A stretch of 12,010 nucleotides of DNA from assembly GCA_024998705.1 (NCBI GenBank), contig JACOEF010000274.1, forward strand, positions 1-12,010, given 5' to 3'. Every line of letters starts with the position of its first letter. The first letter of the stretch is position 1. Both the position numbers and the translations under genes were made by a program. Positions 1 through 7,449 of the stretch are shown here, piece by piece. The stretch is from Nitrospira sp. (GTDB lineage: Bacteria > Nitrospirota > Nitrospiria > Nitrospirales > Nitrospiraceae). The notes below the pieces were generated by a model that was not told the DNA's origin, did not search any database, and was given only the letters and a program-made list of their open reading frames with translations.

Positions 1-362
1 ACAACGTGGTATCGGTACTGCGTTTTGCACGCGGTGCGGTGGGAAAACTCGGCGTCAATTTCGGCTGTCGCCTGCCGCACTTCCACGCGGTGGCCGTATA
101 TGGAACGAAAGCCACGTTTTTGAACGGACGGGAACAGGCCTGGCTCTATACCACTCCGGATCCTCATGTTCCCCCCCTCGTGCTGGACACGGCCTACCCT
201 GGCGTGCACAAAGGCGCGCTCATTGCCAGTTTTGTGAAAGCTATCCAGGGAACAGGCGAGGCGGATGTGAGTGAGGACGATGTCTTTTCCTCGCTCTCGG
301 TATGTTTTGCGATCGAACGGAGCGCCCACTCCGGTCTCCCGGTGAAAGTGCACTATGTCTGA
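1..362 (+). CDS. Gfo/Idh/MocA-family sugar oxidoreductase, C-terminal part (5' end outside window)
   Basis: This is the last ~120 residues of an NAD(P)-dependent oxidoreductase of the Gfo/Idh/MocA type. The reading frame is open to the left edge, and the codon before the GTG at position 6 is still in frame, so that GTG is probably an internal valine. The N-terminal Rossmann half is not in the window. What is visible fits the C-terminal alpha/beta domain of the family: a strand with a small-residue pattern ending in a glycine-rich loop, then a helix around 'VKAIQG', and the usual closing segment with 'AIERSAHSGLPVKV', which resembles the family's typical 'AIERSAREGRPVxV' ending. In glycan loci such enzymes oxidise nucleotide sugars, for example at C3 before transamination (WlbA/WbpB). 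That role is inferred from context, since the catalytic EKP motif lies upstream. The gene overlaps the next by 8 bases, so the two are probably translated together. Confidence 0.8.
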   Translation, partial: NVVSVLRFARGAVGKLGVNFGCRLPHFHAVAVYGTKATFLNGREQAWLYTTPDPHVPPLVLDTAYPGVHKGALIASFVKAIQGTGEADVSEDDVFSSLSVCFAIERSAHSGLPVKVHYV

Positions 363-1116
363 ACGGTCTTCAGGTCCCCATGCGTCGATTTCCACGTCAG
401 AGCTCTCGATCGTGTCGGATCCATGGCTGGCGACGATCATGGCCCGCGACGTTCACCGCGTGACCGGGGTGTGGACGGTGCGGCAGGAGCACGATACGCT
501 TCGGGAGATTCGAAGGCTCCTCAGCCGACCAGGATTTGTGTTTGCGCGGATTGCCACACACGAAGTGGGCACGAGTCATCGGCTGGAGGAATGCGGGCTC
601 CGGCTCGTCGATACCGCTCTCACGCTGGAGGCACAACCACCTCCTAGTGGCAAGACGATGGGGGGGCGGGTACGGTTCGCGATATCGGCGGATGAGGCGA
701 CGGTACTTGATATTGCCCGGCACAGCTTTCGCTATTCCCGATTTCATTTGGACCCCGATATTCCTCGATCTTTGGCCGATGAGGTCAAAGCGCAGTGGGC
801 TAGAAATTTTTTTAGTCGGCAACGAGGGGATTACATGGTGGTCGCCGAACACGAAGGGCAAGTCGTGGGGTTTCTTCAAGCGATCAGTGCAGCAGATCAG
901 GCGCTCTGCATTGATCTGATTGCCGTCCATCCTGACCATCGTGGACTGGGACTGGCTGGCGAAATGATCCGATTCGCATCCAGGGAATGCGAGCGTCCCC
1001 GTGTGCTTCGAGTTGGCACGCAAAGCGCCAATATTCCTTCGCTCATGCTGTATCACAAGCTTGGATTCCGCGTTGCGGCCAGCCATCACGTATTCCACTC
1101 CCACGGTCCCCTGTAG
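355..1116 (+). CDS. GNAT-family N-acetyltransferase, WecD-like (sugar amine acetyltransferase)
   Basis: A 253-residue GNAT acyltransferase. The C-terminal half carries the acetyl-CoA-binding motif A: after the beta4 strand 'IDLIAVHP' comes R196-G-L-G199-L-A201, matching the R/Q-x-x-G-x-G/A pyrophosphate loop. The end 'GTQSANIPSLMLYHKLGF' is the classical motif B with the helix that follows. The N-terminal ~100 residues look like a degenerate first half ('LEECGLRLVDTALTLE'). This two-part layout and the end of the fold resemble WecD, the dTDP-4-amino-sugar acetyltransferase of enterobacterial common antigen. The likely job is N-acetylation of an amino group on a nucleotide sugar in the cytoplasm, but the substrate is not readable from sequence. 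The start at 355 lies inside the end of the upstream oxidoreductase gene (8-base overlap), which favours co-expression with a sugar-modifying enzyme. A long open frame on the opposite strand here is only a codon-bias shadow. Confidence 0.82.
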   Translation: MSERSSGPHASISTSELSIVSDPWLATIMARDVHRVTGVWTVRQEHDTLREIRRLLSRPGFVFARIATHEVGTSHRLEECGLRLVDTALTLEAQPPPSGKTMGGRVRFAISADEATVLDIARHSFRYSRFHLDPDIPRSLADEVKAQWARNFFSRQRGDYMVVAEHEGQVVGFLQAISAADQALCIDLIAVHPDHRGLGLAGEMIRFASRECERPRVLRVGTQSANIPSLMLYHKLGFRVAASHHVFHSHGPL

Positions 1117-1177
1117 GAGGTTGACAATTGCCACTGCTGCATAGAAGGCCAGGCGGTGTTCATCTGCTTGCCTGGAT

Positions 1178-1183
1178 GAGGAA
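1178..1183 (+). promoter_or_regulatory. Ribosome binding site of the AsnB-like gene
   Basis: GAGGAA lies 8 bases upstream of the ATG at 1192. It fixes that start, which also places the catalytic cysteine at residue 2 as the family requires. The 75-bp gap before the gene otherwise shows no convincing promoter or terminator. Confidence 0.6.
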
Positions 1184-1191
1184 CCTCTGAG

Positions 1192-3021
1192 ATGTGTGGA
1201 ATAGCTGGGTTCATCGGGACTCGACGTATTTCCGATGAGTCGTCCCGCCAGTGCCTCGATCTGATGCGACGCCGGGGCCCCGATGCCTCGGGCATGCGTC
1301 GTTTTATGACACCCACGGGACAGCATGTCCTATTGATACATAGTCGACTTTCGATCATCGATCTGGATGCCCGCTCCAATCAACCATTCAACGTGGATCG
1401 CTCCTGGATGGCACTCAATGGAGAACTGTACAACTACCTTGAAATCAAGCAACGCCTTGCAGAGGTAGGGGTTGCCTTTCTCACGCGATCCGATACGGAA
1501 GTCTTTCTCACGGCTCTTTGCCGCGACGGATGGGGGATGCTCGATCAGGCCGAGGGGATGTGGGCGTTGGCGGTCTATGATGAGGAACGCTGCGAGCTGA
1601 CCTTATCGCGTGACCGATTCGGGGAAAAGCCATTGTATGTGGTACGGGCACCGGAGGGACTGTATTTCGGCTCCGAGCCTAAGTTTCTCTTTGCTCTCAT
1701 GGGGAGAACGCTGCCGGTCAATCGGCACCACGTCCGTCGGTATCTCGTGAACGGATACAAGGCGCTGTATAAGTCCACTGACCGATTTTTTATCGGACTC
1801 GAGGAAGTGCCGCCGGCTGGCGTGCTTAGAATAGGCCCCGGGGGTAAGGAGACGCAGACCTTGTATTGGCAGCCGGCCTATCGGCCGAACGACGCGATGT
1901 CCTATGCGGAGGCTGTGTCGGGCGTGCGCTCGAGGATCATTGAGTCGATGAAACTGCGCTTGCGCAGTGACGTGCCGGCCGCGTTTTTAATGAGTGGCGG
2001 GGTAGATTCGAACGTGCTGATCGGGATTGCCAAGCGGGTGTTCGGGTACGACGTCCACGGGTTTACGATTTTGACGGAAGATGAACGCTATGACGAGAGC
2101 GACATGCTCGATCGGTCGATCGCTGCATTGGGCGTCCGGCATACGGGCCTGAGAGCCGACCCTACTGACTATTTGGACAACATGAAGGTCCTGGTGGACT
2201 ACCATGACGCTCCCATCTCAACCATCAGCCACTACGTGCAATGGCTGCTGATGCGCGACGTGCACGCGCAGGGATACAAGATTTGTTTCAGCGGGGTCGG
2301 CGCAGATGAGTTGGTGAGTGGGTATTATGATCACTACTTGATGCATCTCGCGGAGATTCGCCATGAGCCGGAATACGCGTCGACGCGCAAGGCATGGGAG
2401 CAGTATGTCCAGCCGCTAGTGAGAAATCCTTATTTGAGAGATCCCGATTTGTTTGTCACGGCTCCTGAATTTCGGGGTCATATTTTTCTGAACAACGACG
2501 AATTTTCCGAATATCTGACGGAACCGTTCTCCGAGCCGTTCGCGGAATCTCACTATTCTGATTCGTTGCTTCGAAATCGTATGATGAACGAGATGTTTGT
2601 GGAGGCCACCCGCGTCATCCTGCATGAGACAGATCTCAATGCCATGTACTTTTCCATCGAAAACCGATCTCCCTATTTAGATCGCGCGCTGTTCGAATTC
2701 TGCTATTCGATACCCAATCGGTATCTCAGTCGAGACGGCTATAACAAAGCTGTCTTACGTGACGCGGCACGAGGGCTTGCCCCGGACTGTGTGTTGGATG
2801 AACGGCGAAAAGTCGGCTTCAACGCCCCGATCCATGCATTTCTGGACATTAACGATCCGGTAGTGGTGGGGCGGTTGATGGAAGACAGTCCGGTGTTCGA
2901 TCTGCTCAAGCGGAACAAGGTACGAGAGCTACTCCGCAAGCCTCGGTTGGCCAACAGTGAAAGCAAATTTCTATTCTATTTTGTAAATGCCAAGGTGTTC
3001 CTTGAAACCTGTGCCGGCTGA
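1192..3021 (+). CDS. AsnB-type glutamine-dependent amidotransferase (asparagine synthase family)
   Basis: A 609-residue protein with the two domains of glutamine-hydrolysing asparagine synthase. The N-terminal class II glutaminase begins MCGIAG, so Cys2 becomes the N-terminal nucleophile. Expected glutamine-binding residues are present: R52, N76-G-E78 and D101. The synthetase domain has the ATP PP-loop SGGVDSN at 268-274, a conserved K519 within 'GYNKAVLRD', and 'RRKVGFNAPI' near the end. The second ATP/acceptor motif reads SGVGADELVSGY at 367-378. E. coli AsnB has Glu at the position of V369, and that Glu is reported to be important for activity. In polysaccharide loci, relatives such as Francisella WbtH and Pseudomonas WbpS are linked to amidation of uronic acids. 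I therefore infer that a sugar carboxylate, rather than aspartate, may be the acceptor. True asparagine synthesis is the alternative. Length is normal for the family and no frameshift is visible. Confidence 0.9.
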   Translation: MCGIAGFIGTRRISDESSRQCLDLMRRRGPDASGMRRFMTPTGQHVLLIHSRLSIIDLDARSNQPFNVDRSWMALNGELYNYLEIKQRLAEVGVAFLTRSDTEVFLTALCRDGWGMLDQAEGMWALAVYDEERCELTLSRDRFGEKPLYVVRAPEGLYFGSEPKFLFALMGRTLPVNRHHVRRYLVNGYKALYKSTDRFFIGLEEVPPAGVLRIGPGGKETQTLYWQPAYRPNDAMSYAEAVSGVRSRIIESMKLRLRSDVPAAFLMSGGVDSNVLIGIAKRVFGYDVHGFTILTEDERYDESDMLDRSIAALGVRHTGLRADPTDYLDNMKVLVDYHDAPISTISHYVQWLLMRDVHAQGYKICFSGVGADELVSGYYDHYLMHLAEIRHEPEYASTRKAWEQYVQPLVRNPYLRDPDLFVTAPEFRGHIFLNNDEFSEYLTEPFSEPFAESHYSDSLLRNRMMNEMFVEATRVILHETDLNAMYFSIENRSPYLDRALFEFCYSIPNRYLSRDGYNKAVLRDAARGLAPDCVLDERRKVGFNAPIHAFLDINDPVVVGRLMEDSPVFDLLKRNKVRELLRKPRLANSESKFLFYFVNAKVFLETCAG

Positions 3022-3071
3022 TCTTGTCCGATACGCAGGAGTGCTGACTCACGACGTCGCCGCTGGTTGAT

Positions 3072-4193
3072 ATGGTGTATTGCACCACATGTGTGTTGCC
3101 TGATACCCGGCCTAACCTCACGCTCGGTCAGGATGGGGTATGTATTGCCTGCCGGACGCATGGCGGCAAAAGCGAAATTGATTGGGACAGTCGCGCACGT
3201 GCCTTTGATCGGCTGGTGGTAGAGGTGAAGGCCGCCAGCCACGGGTATGATTGCGTGATTCCTGTCAGTGGCGGGAAGGATAGCACCTGGCAGGTCATAC
3301 GGTGTCTTGAGGCCGGGTTGACGCCGCTCGCGGTCACCTGGAAGACTCCGGCGCGTACGCTGATCGGACAGCAGAACCTTGACAACCTCGTGGCCCTCGG
3401 CGTGGACCACATTGACTATCAGATCAACCCAAAAGTTGAGGGCCGGTTTATGTTGCGAGCGTTGGAACGGTTCGGCAGTACGGCCATTCCGATGCATCTG
3501 GCGTTGTTCAACATTCCGCTTAGAGTCGCCGTGAAATTTGGGATTCGGCTGATCGTGTGGGGAGAAAACTCGGCCTTTGAGTATGGGAGTGCGAGCCACG
3601 CGCATACCGGGGTCAAATTGGATGACGAGTGGTATCGCACCTACGGCGTGACCCACGGCACCACCGCGGCCGATTGGGTCGGGGAAGACTTCACGGAGAA
3701 GGAGCTGGCGGGTTACGTGGGGCCCAATCCCGATGAGTTGGAGAGAAGCGGAACGCACGCAGTGTTTCTCGGATGGTATTTCCCCTGGGATCCACAGAAA
3801 AGTCTTGCCGTGGCTCGCGCGCATGGTTTTCAGTCACGATCCTCCGGAGCACGGACGGGCTACTATGATTTTGCCGACATCGACGATGACTTCATCTCGA
3901 TCCATCACTGGCTAAAGTGGTATAAGTTTGGCTTTACGCGGCTCTTTGACAATTTGTCGCTGGAGATTCGAAACGGACGACTTACCCGTGAGCAGGCGGT
4001 GGCGATCATCCGTGAGCGCGGGGATCAGACACCCCACGAGGACATCGCCAAATTTTGTCGTTTCGTCGGTATTGAGCAGGCTCAGTTCTGGAAGATTTGC
4101 GAAACTTTTCGCAATCGGGCCATCTGGACGCGAGGGGAATCCGGAACCTGGCGTATGCCGAACTTCTTGATTCAAGACTGGACCTGGACATGA
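3072..4193 (+). CDS. N-acetyl sugar amidotransferase (WbpG/WbuX/PseA family)
   Basis: A 373-residue PP-loop ATPase. Residues C4-x2-C7 and C24-x2-C27 form an N-terminal four-cysteine, probably zinc-binding, knuckle. The ATP pyrophosphatase loop SGGKDST follows at 66-72. 'WGENSAFEYG' is another recognisable family block. Characterised members add ammonia to an N-acetyl group of a nucleotide sugar, giving an acetamidino sugar; they include WbpG in Pseudomonas B-band O-antigen and PseA in Campylobacter pseudaminic acid modification. They normally take ammonia from HisH- and HisF-like partners. No such genes are in this window; the nearest glutaminase is the AsnB-like protein 50 bp upstream. The start has only a weak ribosome binding site, but places the CxxC motif at the extreme N-terminus as in the family. 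The stop overlaps the next start (ATGA). The family call is firm, the exact sugar unknown. Confidence 0.9.
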   Translation: MVYCTTCVLPDTRPNLTLGQDGVCIACRTHGGKSEIDWDSRARAFDRLVVEVKAASHGYDCVIPVSGGKDSTWQVIRCLEAGLTPLAVTWKTPARTLIGQQNLDNLVALGVDHIDYQINPKVEGRFMLRALERFGSTAIPMHLALFNIPLRVAVKFGIRLIVWGENSAFEYGSASHAHTGVKLDDEWYRTYGVTHGTTAADWVGEDFTEKELAGYVGPNPDELERSGTHAVFLGWYFPWDPQKSLAVARAHGFQSRSSGARTGYYDFADIDDDFISIHHWLKWYKFGFTRLFDNLSLEIRNGRLTREQAVAIIRERGDQTPHEDIAKFCRFVGIEQAQFWKICETFRNRAIWTRGESGTWRMPNFLIQDWTWT

Positions 4194-4573
4194 AATTCAA
4201 TCCTCAGAATCCGCCCCGACGTTTCGAAGTGGGGAATCGTCTCCGATTCGAACTGCAGGATTGCGGGACGGCACATTTGAATCCCGATGAACAGATCACC
4301 TTCGTGACGGAACAGGGCGGGCAGTATGACGTGGTGCGGAAAGACTGGGGCTTCTATGCGACTCCGTCGCTAAACGGTCGGCTTGCGCAGTACGGCTTAC
4401 GTGGGGCCCTCGTGGTGAATCAGGCATCACGGCGCTACTACGTGTTGCTGGTTGAGGACGGGAAAGAGCAACTATTCGCCGCATACTGTTCGCAAGAGGG
4501 GCTGCAGGTCGTGGCATGGCTGGCCAAGGCGGAGACCATAGAAACCATGCTCGGTCAATCCAGTGGATCGTAG
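4190..4573 (+). CDS. Small protein of unknown function, translationally coupled to the sugar amidotransferase
   Basis: A 127-residue soluble protein that I cannot assign to a named function. The frame is open further upstream (an ATG at 4097), but the start at 4190 forms a 4-base ATGA overlap with the amidotransferase stop, and the longer version would sit deep inside that gene, so 4190 is preferred. No signal peptide or membrane segment is visible. The protein looks like a compact beta-rich fold: an opening 'RRFEVGN' strand, then 'DEQITFVTEQGGQYDVVRKD' followed by WGFYATPSLN at 53-62, then strands around 'ALVVNQASRRYYVLLVEDGK'. The WGFYATPSLN block and the N-terminal half look strongly patterned, as in a conserved family, and I have an unproved impression of similar small proteins beside methyltransferases in glycan clusters. 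Its stop directly abuts the methyltransferase start, so it is likely co-translated. An accessory or carrier role for the neighbouring enzymes is possible but unsupported. Confidence 0.75.
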   Translation: MKFNPQNPPRRFEVGNRLRFELQDCGTAHLNPDEQITFVTEQGGQYDVVRKDWGFYATPSLNGRLAQYGLRGALVVNQASRRYYVLLVEDGKEQLFAAYCSQEGLQVVAWLAKAETIETMLGQSSGS

Positions 4574-5413
4574 ATGATGCAGCCCACCTTGCGATGTCCG
4601 TGCAATTTGACCTACTGCCAAACGGTCTTTCGTTATGACACGCCGCCACCTGGGGAGATGCGCTTCGATATAGGCGCACAAATGTATCAGCGGTCCTATC
4701 TCCGCTGCGCGCTCTGCCGGCACTGGTACTCGGACAATCATCTCGATCTCTCGAGTCTCTACACGCGTGCCTATGTCGATGCCACCTACGGTGACAGGTT
4801 TCAAGCGACGTTTCGGCGAATCTTGGCCCTACCCCCAGAGTGTTCCGACAACACTGCGCGCGTGGCTAGAGTGCTGGAATTTGTGCGGGCCTTCCCGGTG
4901 GTCGGCAGGTCGCCCACCCTTCTCGACATCGGTTCGGGGCTCGGGGTCTTCCCGTATCGCATGAAGGAAGCCGGATGGGACTGTACCGTTCTTGATCCCG
5001 ATACCCGCGCTGTGCAGCATGCCGAAACTGAGGTTGGTGTGCGAGCCTTCTTGGGAGACTTTCTCGCGGTCAATCCTGAACAGGTCGGAGTGTTTGATCT
5101 GATTACCTTGAATAAAGTGCTGGAGCATGTGGTTGATCCGGTAGGTATGTTGGAACGGGCTGCCGGGTTCCTTAGGCCGCAGGGGCATGTGTATATCGAG
5201 CTCCCCGACGGAGAGGTTGCGTCACATCATGGCCCGCAGCGTGAAGAATTTTTCATCGAGCATCACCATGTGTTCAGTGTCGAATCACTCAGCATGCTGG
5301 CTGAGCGAGCTGGATTCCTGACGCTATCTGTCGAACGTCTGCATGAGCCCAGCGGGAAGTTTACGTTGTGCGCATTTCTTGCGCCGAAATCTGTTTCGCC
5401 GACGGCCCCGTGA
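4574..5413 (+). CDS. Class I SAM-dependent methyltransferase with N-terminal cysteine cluster
   Basis: A 279-residue methyltransferase. The Rossmann-fold domain begins around residue 110 with motif I L116-L-D118-I-G120-S-G122-L-G124, the SAM-binding loop. The acidic 'TVLDPDTRAV' strand end binds the ribose, and 'FDLITLNKVLEHVVDP' at 174-189 is the motif seen in Methyltransf_11/23 proteins. The N-terminal ~50 residues hold cysteines C8, C10, C15, C45 and C48. This pattern suggests a zinc-ribbon lid like the one found before several sugar C-methyltransferases. The likely role is methylation of a sugar or glycan in the cytoplasm; C-, N- or O-methylation cannot be told apart. The start ATG follows the upstream TAG with no gap (a second ATG is 3 bases on), and the stop TGA overlaps the next gene's GTG start. 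This is tight coupling. Confidence 0.85.
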   Translation: MMQPTLRCPCNLTYCQTVFRYDTPPPGEMRFDIGAQMYQRSYLRCALCRHWYSDNHLDLSSLYTRAYVDATYGDRFQATFRRILALPPECSDNTARVARVLEFVRAFPVVGRSPTLLDIGSGLGVFPYRMKEAGWDCTVLDPDTRAVQHAETEVGVRAFLGDFLAVNPEQVGVFDLITLNKVLEHVVDPVGMLERAAGFLRPQGHVYIELPDGEVASHHGPQREEFFIEHHHVFSVESLSMLAERAGFLTLSVERLHEPSGKFTLCAFLAPKSVSPTAP

Positions 5414-7164
5414 AGATTCTTTTTTTTGCCCCTCATGCGGCGATTTGGGTCCATGCGTTTCCCGAGGCGCTGATTGCCGAAACGCTGGCTCAGTCGGGGC
5501 ATAGCATCGTATATGTGAGCTGCGGCGAGGCTCTGCAGCAGGTCTGTAATCCCATGAACGCCTCTGGCCTCGATCACCTCAGCCGGATCGAGGCACGTCG
5601 CGAGATTTGCCGGCTGTGCGGACAGCAGAAGGAGTTACTGCGGCGTGAATTCGGTTTTACAGGATACGATCTGACAGATCTCCTGGAGCCCGCCGATCAG
5701 ATCAGGGCAACTGAGATGTTGAAGGATCTATCGTTCGAGCAGTGCACGTCACTGAGGCTGGAAAACGTTCCTGTCGGCAAGCTCGCATTGTATGAAACGA
5801 TTCTCAATCACAAGAAGACCGGCATTGAATTTGATGCCGGTGAACAGCGCGAATATCGTGCGTGGTTGCAGGGCGCCGTCACGACGGTGACAGCCGGAAG
5901 GCGACTATTCGAACGGGAGCAACCTGACTGCCTCGTTGTGTATAATTCGTTCTATTCTGTCAATAATGTCATGTGCTGTCTGGCGAGCGAGCACGGCATT
6001 CCCCATTACTTTCTGCATGCCGGGGGCAATCTGTCTCGTCGGCTGCAGACATTGATGGTCGGCCGCAATGAGGCCTATGGGTACGCGCGGCGTATTGTCG
6101 AACGGTGGCCACAGTTTCGCGATAGGCCGTGTCCGCCGGGTGTAATGCGGGAAATTACCGATCACTTTCTCACGTTGTTCGGTGGCCGAAGCGTATTCAG
6201 CTATTCCCCCGCCGCGTCGCGGCAACCATTCGATGTTCGGGCACGATATGGCATCGGAATAGATCAAAAAGTCATGGTGGCGACCATGAGCAGCAACGAC
6301 GAACGTGCGGCTGCCAAAGCGATCGGTGCGCTTCCGGATCACCCCGCGACCTTGTTTCCGCAACAGGTGGATTGGGTCAAGCGACTCATCGATTTCGCTG
6401 CCGGTCGTACGGATCTATTTTTACTCATTCGCGTGCATCCGCGGGATTTCCCGAACAAACGTGAAGGTATCAAATCCGAGCAAGCGAGGAATCTCGAAGC
6501 ACTCCTTCGGAAACTTCCCGCGAACGTCTGTGTCAATTGGCCGAACGACCACGTTTCACTGTATGATCTTGCCAATGAAACATCCGTATTTTTAAACGCA
6601 TGGTCGAACACCGGAAAGGAGATGAGCGTGTTGGGGCTGCCGGTCGTGATCTATGCTCCGGAGTTGATTTATTATCCTTCCGACTTGAATTATGTCGGCA
6701 CGACGGAATGGGAGTTGATCGAGCGAATCGATCAAGCCCTTCAAGATGGGTGGAGCCTCGACAGGAGTCGAGCCACGTACCGATGGCTTGCCGTCGAATA
6801 CAAGTATGGTCGTATCGACATTGGCGACAGCTATAATAGGCCCGAGGATGCTCATGCACGTTCTGTCATGCAACGAATTGTGAACCGTGTGGCGCAGGTG
6901 GTCGCGCCATTGTACCAACAGGAACAAGATTGCAGGAGAAGAGCTAGTCGGCTTCAGGCGGCACAGGCGGTCGATTCGATCTTTCGTTCGTCCGCGCAGA
7001 CCCCCTTAGATATTGAGGAGGAGGGTACATTTTCTGACATTTCAGAGAATGAAGAAGGATGGGCGCTCCGGTCTGAATTGGTTCGCATCGGGAAGGCGCT
7101 GTTCGGCCCCCGCTCGACTGGAAGAAGCGATACACTGGCTGCACGGTTGCTCGCACTAGAATAG
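5410..7164 (+). CDS. Capsule-synthesis/GT-B-like glycosyltransferase of uncertain activity with four clustered cysteines
   Basis: The preferred start is the GTG at 5410, overlapping the methyltransferase stop (GTGA) and giving 584 residues that open 'KILFFAPHAAIW', a typical first Rossmann strand. An ATG at 5368 would add 14 residues lying inside the upstream gene. The C-terminal half has L338-L-I-R-V-H-P-R345 and SNTGKEMSVLGLPV at 399-412. These resemble the donor-binding half of GT-B enzymes and of capsule polysaccharide synthesis (KpsC/KpsS-like) or CDP-glycerol transferase-type proteins. 'HAGGN' marks a loop before the domain junction. Residues C38, C46, C67 and C70 form a possible metal site, unusual for plain GT-B enzymes. 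The last ~90 residues are helical and charged. I infer a glycosyl or polyol-phosphate transfer role at the inner face of the membrane; the family assignment is moderate. Confidence 0.6.
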   Translation: MKILFFAPHAAIWVHAFPEALIAETLAQSGHSIVYVSCGEALQQVCNPMNASGLDHLSRIEARREICRLCGQQKELLRREFGFTGYDLTDLLEPADQIRATEMLKDLSFEQCTSLRLENVPVGKLALYETILNHKKTGIEFDAGEQREYRAWLQGAVTTVTAGRRLFEREQPDCLVVYNSFYSVNNVMCCLASEHGIPHYFLHAGGNLSRRLQTLMVGRNEAYGYARRIVERWPQFRDRPCPPGVMREITDHFLTLFGGRSVFSYSPAASRQPFDVRARYGIGIDQKVMVATMSSNDERAAAKAIGALPDHPATLFPQQVDWVKRLIDFAAGRTDLFLLIRVHPRDFPNKREGIKSEQARNLEALLRKLPANVCVNWPNDHVSLYDLANETSVFLNAWSNTGKEMSVLGLPVVIYAPELIYYPSDLNYVGTTEWELIERIDQALQDGWSLDRSRATYRWLAVEYKYGRIDIGDSYNRPEDAHARSVMQRIVNRVAQVVAPLYQQEQDCRRRASRLQAAQAVDSIFRSSAQTPLDIEEEGTFSDISENEEGWALRSELVRIGKALFGPRSTGRSDTLAARLLALE

Positions 7165-7389
7165 TCAAATTGTTCTACTTCGCATCAAGTACGTATCGGT
7201 GAAATGGTACGTGTCGGTGTGGTCGGTGGTGCCACCGTGGCATCTGGAGCGGTGGCAAGGCGGCGAGTCATCGTTCAGGATCGAAGTGAAAGAACCGGGG
7301 TACGCAAAAGGGGCTACGTTAAGTGTTCGAACAGCAGCTTGGGAAAACATTGCGTATACGCACGTCCGATACGATTCCGAGCTCGTGTT

Positions 7390-7411
7390 CGGCAGTAGGC
7401 TCTAACTGCCG
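7390..7411 (+). repeat. Short inverted repeat (7-bp stem, 8-base loop)
   Basis: CGGCAGT at 7390-7396 is repeated in inverse as ACTGCCG at 7405-7411 around the loop AGGCTCTA. An RNA copy could form a hairpin about 40 bases before the dioxygenase gene. No run of T follows, so this is not a standard intrinsic terminator. It may be an attenuating or RNA-stability hairpin, or chance. Confidence 0.35.
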
Positions 7412-7444
7412 GCAAATAGAGTCGGCCTTCGTGGTCCGAATCCC

Positions 7445-7449
7445 AGAGG
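7445..7449 (+). promoter_or_regulatory. Ribosome binding site of the PhyH-family gene
   Basis: AGAGG lies 4 bases before the ATG at 7454. A second in-frame ATG at 7463 would sit 13 bases away, so 7454 is the better start, though the spacing is slightly short. Confidence 0.45.

Noticed and set aside
1121..1126. TTGACA, a perfect -35 hexamer, in the gap before the AsnB-like gene
   Set aside because: No acceptable -10 hexamer lies 15-19 bases downstream (the bases there read GAAGGC or similar), so a promoter is not supported.
397..1326. Open frame of 309 codons on the minus strand
   Set aside because: It lies opposite the GNAT gene and the start of the AsnB-like gene, both with clear family motifs. 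Its product has no recognisable domain and a composition typical of an antisense shadow.
2976..3824. Open frame of 282 codons on the minus strand
   Set aside because: It is antisense to the sugar amidotransferase, whose CxxC and SGGKDST motifs are unmistakable. The minus-strand product shows no known motif.
4097..4189. Longer 158-residue version of the small unknown protein
   Set aside because: The extra 31 codons lie inside the sugar amidotransferase gene, while the ATG at 4190 gives the usual ATGA coupling.
7351..7362. 12-bp palindrome TGCGTATACGCA as an operator
   Set aside because: A palindrome of this length is expected a few times by chance in 12 kb, and no second copy or promoter is next to it.
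7199..7405. 68-codon tryptophan-rich open frame starting with GTG
   Set aside because: No ribosome binding site, no recognisable family, and a second frame is open over the same bases. It is described with the gap rather than called as a gene.
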